A stretch of DNA of 17,470 nt from Desulfobacterales bacterium (GTDB lineage: Bacteria > Desulfobacterota > Desulfobacteria > Desulfobacterales > JAHEIW01), in NCBI GenBank assembly GCA_030145015.1, contig JAQYWI010000116.1:1-17470 (forward strand). The letters are read 5' to 3'. Positions 6,585 to 13,923 of the stretch are shown in pieces. The notes below the pieces were generated by a model. It was not told the origin of the DNA, did no database searches, and saw only the letters and a list, made by a program, of their open reading frames with translations. The translations under genes and the position numbers were made by a program. Every line of letters starts with the position of its first letter. Position 1 is the stretch's first letter.

Positions 6585-8798
6585 ATGAAGAAACACCGGT
6601 TTCCAGAACACATCATCAAGGCGAAGGTGATAATTACCATTACTTGCTCATTCTTAGTGGCTTTGGCCATCGCAGGCGGAACTTCCAATATCGCTTACGC
6701 CAAGAAACCTTTTACAGATGATTTCAACGCGCTTTATGGCACCAATGGAACAGACATGGGCACAACATTGGGCAGTTGCATCACATGCCATACGACGTTG
6801 GAAGGCAAGGGCTACAATCCGTACGGTGTGGATTTTTTGGTTAATGGTAAAAATTTTGCAGCCATTGAAGCGTTGGACTCCGACGGTGACGGCTTTGACA
6901 ATCTCACCGAAATTATTGATGATGCCTTCCCGGGTGATCCGGCCAACTTTCCGCAACCCGGCAACAGCCCGCCGGTAGCGGATGCCGGATCCGATCAAAC
7001 CATGAATGAAGGTGCGGGAGTTGTGCTTGACGGTTCCGGCTCCTATGATCCCGAGGGCGCGGCTTTATCTTACCTCTGGAAACAGAAGGGCGGCCTTCCG
7101 GTAACCCTTTCCGACGCTACGGCTGTACAGCCTTCTTTTACCGCACCGGCAGTTGGATCAGCTGACGAGGTGCTCACACTTGAGTTGACGGTTACCGATG
7201 ATACCGGTCAGTCGGCTACGGACGTCGTTGCGGTCACGGTTACCTGGATTAACGCTCCGCCGGTTGCCAGTGCCGGGCCAGATCAAACCGTAGGTGAAGG
7301 TGTTAATGTTGAGCTGGACGGTTCGAATTCAAGCGACCCGGACGGCAACCTTGCATCTTACGCCTGGGTCCAGATAACTGGAACCCCGGTAACCCTGTCT
7401 GACCCCTCAGCAGTCAAGCCCAACTTTACTTCAGGGGTCGTTGGTGCCGGCGGGGAGTCATTCACCTTTGAGATAACGGTCACCGACAGCCTCGGGCTGA
7501 CGGCTACGGACACCTGCATTGTGAATGTAACAGCGGGTAACAAACCACCGGTGGCCGATGCCGGCGTTGACCAGACCGTAGATGAGGGCCAGACAGTTTT
7601 CCTCAACGGGTCCGGTTCCAATGACCCGGATGGTGTTATCAGCACTTTTCAGTGGACCCAGACCGCCGGTCCTATCGTGGCGCTGTCCGCTGCCGCTGCG
7701 GCTCAGCCATCCTTCACAGCCCCGGATGTGGGACCTGGCGGAGATTCGTTGACGTTCAAACTGACAGTGACCGACGATGAAGGGTTGCAGAGCTCAGATA
7801 CCTGTATTGTCAACGTCTCCTGGGTCAACCTGACACCGGTCGCAAATGCCGGCAGCGATCAAACAGGCGCTTCCAGTATAGAAGAGGGCAGCACGGTTGC
7901 GTTGGATGGCTCCGGCTCAAGCGATCCGGATGATGGGGTTGCTTCTTATTTATGGCAACCGATTGGAAGCGGACCTGCCGTGACGCTTTCCGATCCCGCC
8001 GCTGCCCGGCCGACGTTTGTGACACCGGCTGTGAGTGGGAGCGATGTGACCCTGACATTTCGTCTTACAGTTACGGACAGCGGAGGTCTTCAGGCCACTG
8101 ACGAGGTTTTGGTAACCATTTATGATAACGGGATTGCCAGTTTTCCGACTGCGGTCATCACCACGATGTCCACAGAAGGTGCTCCGATAGGGATCAAGGC
8201 AGACACAGGCGGAAGCATTATTGAGTTAACACCGATGGATCCCCGCACATTGCCGAATCCTTCAGAACTGCCCGAAGACCTTATGTACGGGCTGCTCGAT
8301 TTTCAAATCAAAACTGATGTGCCCGGCGGAACCGCAACAGTTGTCATTTATCTGTCGAACCCGGCACCGGATGGCTATAAGTGGTATAAATATAATGCGG
8401 TTACCCGGAAGTGGATCGACTATGCGGCGACAAATGTTAGTGGCACCAAAGGCGCTGTGTTTAATGCGGCCAGGGACGAGGTAACCCTTACCCTGGTTGA
8501 TAACGGGCCCGGCGACGATGATGGCGTGCAAAACGGAATTATCGCCGACCCCTCCGGTCTGGGTGCCGCTTCAAGTTCCCTATCTGTAGGCGGTTTGAGT
8601 GACTTCGGCGGTATCGGCGGTTCGAATGACTTCGGCGGCATCACGGGATGCTTTATTCGTACTGCTGCACCAGACTCTGCAAGCGCACCTTTTAAACCGA
8701 TGACAATAATCGGCTGGTTCTTGATGGTGGTCTTGGCCGGTTGTTCCGCCGCACTGGTTTGTTTCAAAACAGTAAAGCAAAAGTTTAAAACTGCTTAA
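6585..8798 (+). CDS. Monoheme PKD-repeat surface protein with C-terminal membrane anchor
   Basis: I place the start at ATG 6585, after GGGAGG (6569-6574), giving 737 residues. A longer in-frame GTG start at 6504 would overlap the sigma-54 promoter and lacks a signal peptide. Residues 1-39 are a signal peptide ending near AYA. One heme site, CITCH, is at 65-69, followed by a DSDGDGFDN calcium-type loop near 98-106. Four PKD-like repeats occupy about 128-505. Residues from about 560 (DFQIKTDVPGG, YKWYKYNAVTRKW, DDDGVQNGIIADPSG) resemble the choice-of-anchor U domain. The end has GCFIRTAA, like the CFI-box motif CFIATAA, then a hydrophobic helix and a basic tail, so it is probably a sorted, membrane-anchored surface protein. 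It is a paralogue of the 1-1966 protein. The heme suggests electron transfer but the function is unproven. Confidence 0.9.
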   Translation: MKKHRFPEHIIKAKVIITITCSFLVALAIAGGTSNIAYAKKPFTDDFNALYGTNGTDMGTTLGSCITCHTTLEGKGYNPYGVDFLVNGKNFAAIEALDSDGDGFDNLTEIIDDAFPGDPANFPQPGNSPPVADAGSDQTMNEGAGVVLDGSGSYDPEGAALSYLWKQKGGLPVTLSDATAVQPSFTAPAVGSADEVLTLELTVTDDTGQSATDVVAVTVTWINAPPVASAGPDQTVGEGVNVELDGSNSSDPDGNLASYAWVQITGTPVTLSDPSAVKPNFTSGVVGAGGESFTFEITVTDSLGLTATDTCIVNVTAGNKPPVADAGVDQTVDEGQTVFLNGSGSNDPDGVISTFQWTQTAGPIVALSAAAAAQPSFTAPDVGPGGDSLTFKLTVTDDEGLQSSDTCIVNVSWVNLTPVANAGSDQTGASSIEEGSTVALDGSGSSDPDDGVASYLWQPIGSGPAVTLSDPAAARPTFVTPAVSGSDVTLTFRLTVTDSGGLQATDEVLVTIYDNGIASFPTAVITTMSTEGAPIGIKADTGGSIIELTPMDPRTLPNPSELPEDLMYGLLDFQIKTDVPGGTATVVIYLSNPAPDGYKWYKYNAVTRKWIDYAATNVSGTKGAVFNAARDEVTLTLVDNGPGDDDGVQNGIIADPSGLGAASSSLSVGGLSDFGGIGGSNDFGGITGCFIRTAAPDSASAPFKPMTIIGWFLMVVLAGCSAALVCFKTVKQKFKTA

Positions 8799-9131
8799 CA
8801 TAACTACCATCCAAAAAGGCGGGGTGCGGCCTGCGGCAGACCCCTGCCTGCAAACCCTTAATCAAAAGTACGCGGATGAAGTTTAAGGTTTTTGAGGGGT
8901 AAGCTCTGCAGTGATCAGAAATTTTCTTATTATTTGCGATCACCTAACTGCCCCCTCCCCCAAAATAATATAAGTATCTATAAATATTTGATTTCGAATT
9001 ATTTTTATAGTATAAATATAACATTTTAGTCTAATAAATTTCTTTTTCTAATCTCCTATAAAGAAGTAATCCTCTTCGGCCTTTTACTCAGATAAACTGC
9101 GCGGGTATAATTGTTCTAGGAGGTAGTATTC
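8799..9131. other. Gap before the decaheme gene; possible sigma-70 promoter
   Basis: The first part contains the complementary segments GGGGT (8821-8825) and ACCCC (8839-8843) within C/G-rich DNA but no following T-run, so a terminator is not supported. The second half is very AT-rich. TTGATT (8988-8993), 17 bases, then TATAAA (9011-9016) could be a sigma-70 promoter, but such matches are frequent in AT-rich DNA. I found no sigma-54 promoter with correct spacing. Transcription of the decaheme gene by read-through from 6505 is possible. Confidence 0.35.
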
Positions 9132-10061
9132 ATGAAAGAGATTAAGTTCTTCGCCGTTTGCGTGTTTTTTTGTGTTTTCTTCTTGGTTTTAGCTGTAGAT
9201 GTCCGCAGCAGTGAGAATGAAGGTGATTATGTCGGCACTGAAGCCTGCATGGAATGCCATGAAGAAATTTACGAAAGTTTTGTGAAAAACTTGCATGGCA
9301 TTGAAGGAGACCCACGGACACCCGCTGCGAAACTGGGGTGCGAGTCCTGTCACGGACCGGGGGCCGTCCATGCAGAGAAAGGCGAATCAGGTGATATTTT
9401 CTGGCCCAGCGCCGATTCTCCTGAACCCGCCGAAAAAAAGAGCGACATCTGCCTGCAATGTCATACCAAAGGCAAGGTGGTGTTGTGGCAAAGCAGCGAA
9501 CACGAAACTCGCGGGCTTGCATGCACCAACTGCCACAGTATGCATAAAGAAAATCCCAGGAACCTTGCAAAGCCCACCCAGACTCAGGTCTGCATCACAT
9601 GCCATCAAGAAATTCGCCCCCAGCTGCTGAGGCAGTCCCATCACCCCATCCGGGAGGGCAAAATGAAATGTACGGATTGCCACAATTCCCATGGAACCAT
9701 TGCAGATAAACTGGTCGAGGCGCAATACGTCAATCTGAAATGCTTCGAGTGTCATGCTAAAAACAGAGGGCCTTATCTGTGGGAGCATCCTCCGGCCGTG
9801 GATGACTGTCTGTCTTGTCATAAACCGCATGGCTCAACCCACGATTTTCTGTTGAATGCAAAATCACCCTATCTTTGCCAGAGATGTCATCTGAATACGA
9901 TACACACGGGCATTAACGAGCTGCAAGCCCGAAGTCGAGGTGAAGCGCGCCAGTCCGTATATACCGCTTTGAATAACAGGGCCTTTTACCGTGGATGTCT
10001 GAATTGTCATAACGCCGTACACGGCAGCAACCATCCTTCGGGGAAGGCATTGACAAGATAA
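9132..10061 (+). CDS. Decaheme c-type cytochrome, DmsE/MtrA/PioA type
   Basis: The 309-residue protein has an N-terminal signal (hydrophobic residues about 5-22) and ten CXXCH heme sites, at Cys39, 70, 107, 131, 154, 180, 204, 226, 249 and 289. Ten hemes in about 300 residues and the ending NCHNAVHGSNHPSG are typical of the DmsE/MtrA family. Family members lie in an outer-membrane barrel and pass electrons between the periplasm and the outside. The next gene encodes a matching barrel, supporting a porin-cytochrome pair. A strong AGGAGG (9118-9123) fixes the ATG. Physiological direction (reduction of an external acceptor or partner, or uptake of electrons) cannot be told from sequence. Confidence 0.93.
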   Translation: MKEIKFFAVCVFFCVFFLVLAVDVRSSENEGDYVGTEACMECHEEIYESFVKNLHGIEGDPRTPAAKLGCESCHGPGAVHAEKGESGDIFWPSADSPEPAEKKSDICLQCHTKGKVVLWQSSEHETRGLACTNCHSMHKENPRNLAKPTQTQVCITCHQEIRPQLLRQSHHPIREGKMKCTDCHNSHGTIADKLVEAQYVNLKCFECHAKNRGPYLWEHPPAVDDCLSCHKPHGSTHDFLLNAKSPYLCQRCHLNTIHTGINELQARSRGEARQSVYTALNNRAFYRGCLNCHNAVHGSNHPSGKALTR

Positions 10062-10064
10062 TAG

Positions 10065-10210
10065 TAGAACCTATCTCAAAAATGCGTCTAAGTGCCCAGG
10101 GCTGCGTTGTCCCGCGAATTGAAATACTCACGTACTGCGTGTACGCTCCGTTTTCAATTCGCGTGACGCCTTGCCCTGAACCCTGATCCACATCTTTGAG
10201 ATAGGTTCTA
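10065..10210. repeat. Nested palindromic element, copy 1
   Basis: Perfect 16-base terminal inverted repeats (TAGAACCTATCTCAAA at 10065-10080, complement at 10195-10210) enclose an inner stem of 15/16 pairs (10109-10124 with 10151-10167) and a small central hairpin CGTAC-TGCGT-GTACG. The inner part is flanked by GGCTGCGTTG (10100-10109) and GCCTTG (10168-10173). It lies between the decaheme and barrel genes. No open frame is present. The same layout recurs at 16307-16504. Confidence 0.9.
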
Positions 10211-10243
10211 TATAGAAAATAGAATCAAAAAGGAGAGTTTATA

Positions 10244-12877
10244 ATGAAAAAGGTTATGTGTACATTTCTGATGACCTCATTGACAGTTCTGCTCCTCCTT
10301 TCCCATATCGCCTGGGCGGCCGGATCGACAAAACTCCATAAAATTCGGCTCGGGCAGCATTCCGGGTTTACGCGTCTGGTTTTCGATGTTGACGGAGCGC
10401 AACCCACCAGCATTGGCCCTGCATCCGCAGAAGAAGTCACTCTGGTCTATGAACAGCTTAACTTTTCAGCACCACCCGCTCGTCTTTTCCGTGATTTAAA
10501 AGGCGCAGTGACCAGGGTGAGTCATCAAAGAAAAGATAGCAAATCGGTGATCACCATCACTTTTCGGCGCCCCAATACCGAGACAAGGATTTTTTATCTG
10601 CCGGCCAGGCCGCCCCGCAAAGGCCTTTATCGGCTGGTACTGGATTTTTACCCTGAGGGGAGCACCTTAGCCGGTCCCGGAACCAGGGTGCCTATTAAAA
10701 TGGCCGAAGTGGAAAAACCGGCACCCGTACCAACTCCTGCGTCCGTGGAAAAACCCGAGGTGGCAGTTGCCGAAGAGGTTCCCGAGAAAGAAGAAGAGGA
10801 ACCGGCCGAGATCCCGGCCGAAGACCCCTCAGCAGCTGAGACCGTTTTGGGAAATCTGTCCGGCGAAGCCGGTGTTATTGGAAGACCTCATAGAACCGGC
10901 GACAACGACTCTTCAAAATTTACGGAATACAGAGATTTTAACGCGGTTACCGGTGAGTGGGATGTAAAATATGAGAAAGAAAATGAGTACCGTTTTCAAA
11001 CCGATGCCAAAAACGTTGGTCAGGATGACCAGTATTATAATTTTAAATTCAATCGGTACGGGAAATTTAAAGCCGGTATTAGCTATGATGAGATCCCTCA
11101 CCGGTTCACATTCGACTCTAAGACCCTTTATTCCGGCGTAGGTTCCGGAAACCTGAGATTGCCGGATTCACTGCAAAGCGCTCTCGAGAGTGGAGCGATT
11201 ACAATAGATCAGGCGTTTAGCAACGCTGTTTCAGGAGATCCTGAATTTGACAGAAAAAAAGCGAAGCTGGATTTCGATTGGTTGGCCAAGGATCCGTTCA
11301 GTTTCCGGGCTGAATTCAGCTATGAAGAACAGGACGGCACCCGGCCGTTATTTGGTCAATTCGGTTCTGATTTTACGACTGTAGAACTATTTGAGCCCAT
11401 TGATAATGAAACATACGAGATAAAGCTTATTGCCGAATATGCGAAGCTGCCCTTTTTTTTAAATGCCACCTATCATTATTCCAAGTTCAAAAATAATGAA
11501 GATACCCTGACATTTGACAATCCTTTTCGCGCAACCGACGCCATTCTGGAATCGTCAAGAGGTCGAATCGATCTGGCTCCGGACAACCATTATCACAATG
11601 CATCAATTTCAGGTTCCTATACGGACCTTCCGTTTAAAGGCCGGATTTCCGGCACGGCCGCGTGGGGCTGGATGAGGCAAGACGATGATCTGATCCCCTA
11701 CACGATAAATTCTGCCCTTGCTACGCCGGCCCTTCCGGATGACAGCGCTGATGTGGACGTGAGGACATACCTTTACAATGTGTTGCTTGCCGCAAGGCCT
11801 ACAAACAAAATGCATGTAAAAGGGAGGTTCCGCTATTACGAATACGATAACAACACGGATGAGATCAACTTTCCGGGGTTTGTATTTTCCGATGACTTTT
11901 TCGACGCCACCCCGATTGTCAACAAGCCCGTAAGTTACAAAAAAATGAGAGCAAAAGCAGATCTGGGCTACGATGTATGGAAGCGCAGTCGACTCAACCT
12001 GGGGTACACCTATAATCGGACCAAGCAAACCAACAGAGAAGTCGACACCATACAGGATCACATAATCAGCGGATCGATCGATGCAACCCCGGCTGCATGG
12101 CTGGGTCTCAGAGCTTCCTATGATAGGACCGAAAGGGATATCAGCAATTATGACTTCGATGTTTACCGTGCGGGAGGCTTAGATCTTGAGCAATTGCCCG
12201 GTCTCAGAAAATACGACCAGGCAGACGTGTCCCGGGACAGGGTGCAATTTCTGGCCAATGTGTTCCCGGTAGAGCCGCTTGCATTCAGCGGTTCATTCAT
12301 TTACGGTCGGGATGACTTCAACAACTCAGATTTTGGATTGACGGATGACAAACATTACATTCTCTCCTTAGACGCTGATTATGCGCTCACCGATCGCCTG
12401 CACCTAAATGCTTTCTACAGCTATGAAAAATACGAAAACAAACAGATTGGCTTTGGAGAATTTGACGGTGCCGATATCAAATGGGATGCGGAAGGCCATG
12501 ATGCGATCAACACCGTGGGCGGCGGCATCAAGTTAGCCGTAATTCCGGAGCGGCTCGATTTTGATATTTCCTATTCGTACTCCGACGTAGACGGTAAAAT
12601 TGATTTTGACATTCCCGGCGGAGGCGTTGTTGATTGGGATACGGTAGATGAAACCCAGCTGCATATTCTGGATAGCAAATTAAGGTACCGAATCTGGAGA
12701 GGTTATTATGTTACCCTGGGGTACTTATATGAAAAGTTCGAGTATGATGATTTCAATACCAAAGGCTTTACCAATACGCCGACAGATGCTATTCTGGCCG
12801 GCACCCTGCCGGAGGACTACACTGCCCACATCGGCTACATGAAATTAACGTATAAATTTGGTACAGGTTCTGATTAA
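10244..12877 (+). CDS. MtrB/PioB-type outer-membrane barrel with AMIN-like N-terminal domain
   Basis: The 877-residue protein has a signal peptide (1-25, ending AWA), then an AMIN-like domain at about 28-137 (start KLHKIRLGQHSGFTRLVFD, end YRLVLDFYP). A Pro/Glu-rich linker runs about 150-200. From about 222 (SSKFTEYRDF) to the end it shows alternating aromatic/polar strands typical of an MtrB/PioB barrel, ending near YMKLTYKF. In the MtrAB and PioAB systems the barrel holds a decaheme cytochrome and lets electrons cross the outer membrane; the gene just upstream supplies that cytochrome. The mature protein has no cysteine, so the CXXC of Shewanella MtrB is absent. AMIN domains bind the cell wall or envelope in amidases and PilQ, so this one may tie the conduit to peptidoglycan. 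AAGGAG (10230-10235) supports the ATG. The barrel assignment is strong and the AMIN assignment moderate. Confidence 0.87.
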   Translation: MKKVMCTFLMTSLTVLLLLSHIAWAAGSTKLHKIRLGQHSGFTRLVFDVDGAQPTSIGPASAEEVTLVYEQLNFSAPPARLFRDLKGAVTRVSHQRKDSKSVITITFRRPNTETRIFYLPARPPRKGLYRLVLDFYPEGSTLAGPGTRVPIKMAEVEKPAPVPTPASVEKPEVAVAEEVPEKEEEEPAEIPAEDPSAAETVLGNLSGEAGVIGRPHRTGDNDSSKFTEYRDFNAVTGEWDVKYEKENEYRFQTDAKNVGQDDQYYNFKFNRYGKFKAGISYDEIPHRFTFDSKTLYSGVGSGNLRLPDSLQSALESGAITIDQAFSNAVSGDPEFDRKKAKLDFDWLAKDPFSFRAEFSYEEQDGTRPLFGQFGSDFTTVELFEPIDNETYEIKLIAEYAKLPFFLNATYHYSKFKNNEDTLTFDNPFRATDAILESSRGRIDLAPDNHYHNASISGSYTDLPFKGRISGTAAWGWMRQDDDLIPYTINSALATPALPDDSADVDVRTYLYNVLLAARPTNKMHVKGRFRYYEYDNNTDEINFPGFVFSDDFFDATPIVNKPVSYKKMRAKADLGYDVWKRSRLNLGYTYNRTKQTNREVDTIQDHIISGSIDATPAAWLGLRASYDRTERDISNYDFDVYRAGGLDLEQLPGLRKYDQADVSRDRVQFLANVFPVEPLAFSGSFIYGRDDFNNSDFGLTDDKHYILSLDADYALTDRLHLNAFYSYEKYENKQIGFGEFDGADIKWDAEGHDAINTVGGGIKLAVIPERLDFDISYSYSDVDGKIDFDIPGGGVVDWDTVDETQLHILDSKLRYRIWRGYYVTLGYLYEKFEYDDFNTKGFTNTPTDAILAGTLPEDYTAHIGYMKLTYKFGTGSD

Positions 12878-13099
12878 CCTGGTCCTTGAAAAAAAACGGT
12901 TAGTTTTAACAGCGCCCTATTGTTTCTCTGCCCGCCTGCCATTTTTATAATCCTATATTTCTGTTTTTATACCGCTTTTCATAATAGTGTTCCGAGATGC
13001 GGAATTGCGGCATAAACGGTTGTACGGTTGTAGAAAAAAACGTTTGAATATCGGAACGGTTTTTTGACAACCACTATATATTGGACCATACACCGGGTG

Positions 13100-13117
13100 T
13101 ATATTAATTCATTCATA
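13100..13117 (+). promoter_or_regulatory. Distal enhancer-like site, TATATT-N6-TTCATA
   Basis: The right half TTCATA is intact and the left half is degenerate. It begins 169 bases upstream of the -24 box at 13269, against 170 for the perfect dyad at 6335-6352. Confidence 0.4.
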
Positions 13118-13144
13118 TAAAAACTATTTAATTCCAATAAGTTA
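13111..13144 (+). promoter_or_regulatory. Conserved upstream block, copy 2
   Basis: This block is identical to 6346-6379 at 31 of 34 positions without gaps. It lies 158 bases upstream of the promoter at 13269. The intervening DNA between this block and the promoter is much less similar, which points to selection on the block and its distance. Confidence 0.7.
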
Positions 13145-13178
13145 CTCCTATATGTAAAGTTTCCCGCTCTATTCAGCG

Positions 13179-13196
13179 TATGAAAATTCCTTCAAA
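13179..13196 (+). promoter_or_regulatory. Proximal enhancer-like dyad, TATGAA-N6-TTCAAA
   Basis: This near-palindrome lies 90 bases upstream of the -24 box and 79 bases after the distal site, the same separation as in the 6335/6414 pair. Flanking bases also match the 6414 copy (GTATGAAAAT shared). Confidence 0.5.
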
Positions 13197-13238
13197 CAAT
13201 CTGCCCAATAATTCGTCCGCTAAAAATAGTTCAAATAA

Positions 13239-13251
13239 AATCAGTTAGATA
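13239..13251 (+). promoter_or_regulatory. IHF-like site
   Basis: AATCAGTTAGATA matches 7 of 9 fixed positions of WATCAANNNNTTR. It begins exactly 30 bases upstream of the -24 box, the same offset as the full-consensus site at 6475. Confidence 0.4.
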
Positions 13252-13268
13252 CAACATTTTCTATTTTC

Positions 13269-13284
13269 TGGCACAGCCCTTGCT
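13269..13284 (+). promoter_or_regulatory. Sigma-54 (-24/-12) promoter of the c3-type cytochrome gene
   Basis: TGGCACAGCCCTTGCT matches both RpoN elements, TGGCAC and TTGCW, with the correct 5-base gap. It is the best of the three in the window. Transcription would start near 13296, about 51 bases before the ATG. Confidence 0.85.
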
Positions 13285-13346
13285 CAATAAGGGATCGGGT
13301 TCTCATTGGATAGGGGAATTTGAAAGAAAAGAGGTAAATCAAAATT

Positions 13347-13853
13347 ATGAGCAAAAAAAAATTGATAATTAGCGTCGTTACCGCAATTGCTTTTCTGTTC
13401 CTTGCAGGCGGGATTTATGCCGCCACCAAAATCACTGATGAAATCAGGTTGAAAAACAAGGCCTATTCCAACCATAAAGAGGCTGTCGTCATATTTCAAC
13501 ACAGGAAGCATCAAGGCGAATACAGAGAAAAGAACCCGGAGCTTTTTAACTCCCAATGCGGAGATTGTCACCACGAGAAGATAAATGACAAGGAAAATAA
13601 ACCGCTCGTTAATCTGAAAGAGGGTGGCGAGGTGAAAAATTGCATCGAATGCCATCAAAAAGCTGATTACGTCAAAGGCAAAAAGGCAAAGGCATTGTCA
13701 AAGGTTCAGAGACGCGAATATCATGCCAATGCCATGCATGATAACTGCAAGGACTGCCATACGAAATACAATAAGAAAAAAGGGCTAAAATCAAAAGACA
13801 AAGGCTATGCCCCGAATACCTGTAAATCCTGCCATGCTAAGAACAAGGCCTAG
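13347..13853 (+). CDS. Tetraheme cytochrome c3-like periplasmic protein
   Basis: The 168-residue protein has a signal peptide (1-26, ending YAA) and four CXXCH sites, at Cys71, 99, 134 and 159. The order of features fits the class III cytochrome c3 family: VVIFQHRKHQG (47-57) supplies the early axial histidines, then CGDCHH, CIECH, a spaced YHANAMHDNCKDCH region and a final CKSCH. Cytochrome c3 is the usual periplasmic carrier of sulfate reducers, taking electrons from hydrogenases or formate dehydrogenases and giving them to membrane complexes or other cytochromes. Beside a decaheme-barrel pair it may feed or drain the conduit. GAAAAGAGGTAAATC supplies a GAGG ribosome site before the ATG. 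It has its own sigma-54 promoter (13269-13284), separate from the barrel gene 469 bases upstream. Confidence 0.9.
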   Translation: MSKKKLIISVVTAIAFLFLAGGIYAATKITDEIRLKNKAYSNHKEAVVIFQHRKHQGEYREKNPELFNSQCGDCHHEKINDKENKPLVNLKEGGEVKNCIECHQKADYVKGKKAKALSKVQRREYHANAMHDNCKDCHTKYNKKKGLKSKDKGYAPNTCKSCHAKNKA

Positions 13854-13923
13854 TGGTTTATCTTGGAAAGGGGGTAAAACCGGAAGCAGGAAGGATTTTC
13901 TAAATTGAGTTGCTCAGAAAAGG

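Larger units (their letters stand above)
12878..13346. other. Regulatory gap before the c3-type cytochrome
   Basis: The first 200 bases show nothing I can name; several short A/T runs occur but no convincing terminator. From about 13100 the region repeats the control layout found before the 6585 gene: dyads at 13100 and 13179, the conserved 34-base block, an IHF-like site and a sigma-54 promoter. No coding frame is supported. Confidence 0.6.

Noticed and set aside
8831..8848. Sigma-54 promoter before the decaheme gene
   Set aside because: CGGCAGACCCCTGCC has GG and GC separated by 9 bases, not 10, and no TGGCAC element.
9083..9111. Sigma-70 promoter TTTACT-N17-TATAAT close to the decaheme ATG
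   Set aside because: The start site would fall on the AGGAGG ribosome site, leaving almost no leader.
10065..10210. Insertion sequence remnant
   Set aside because: It has terminal inverted repeats but no coding capacity, no transposase fragment and no clear target duplication, so it is listed as a palindromic repeat.
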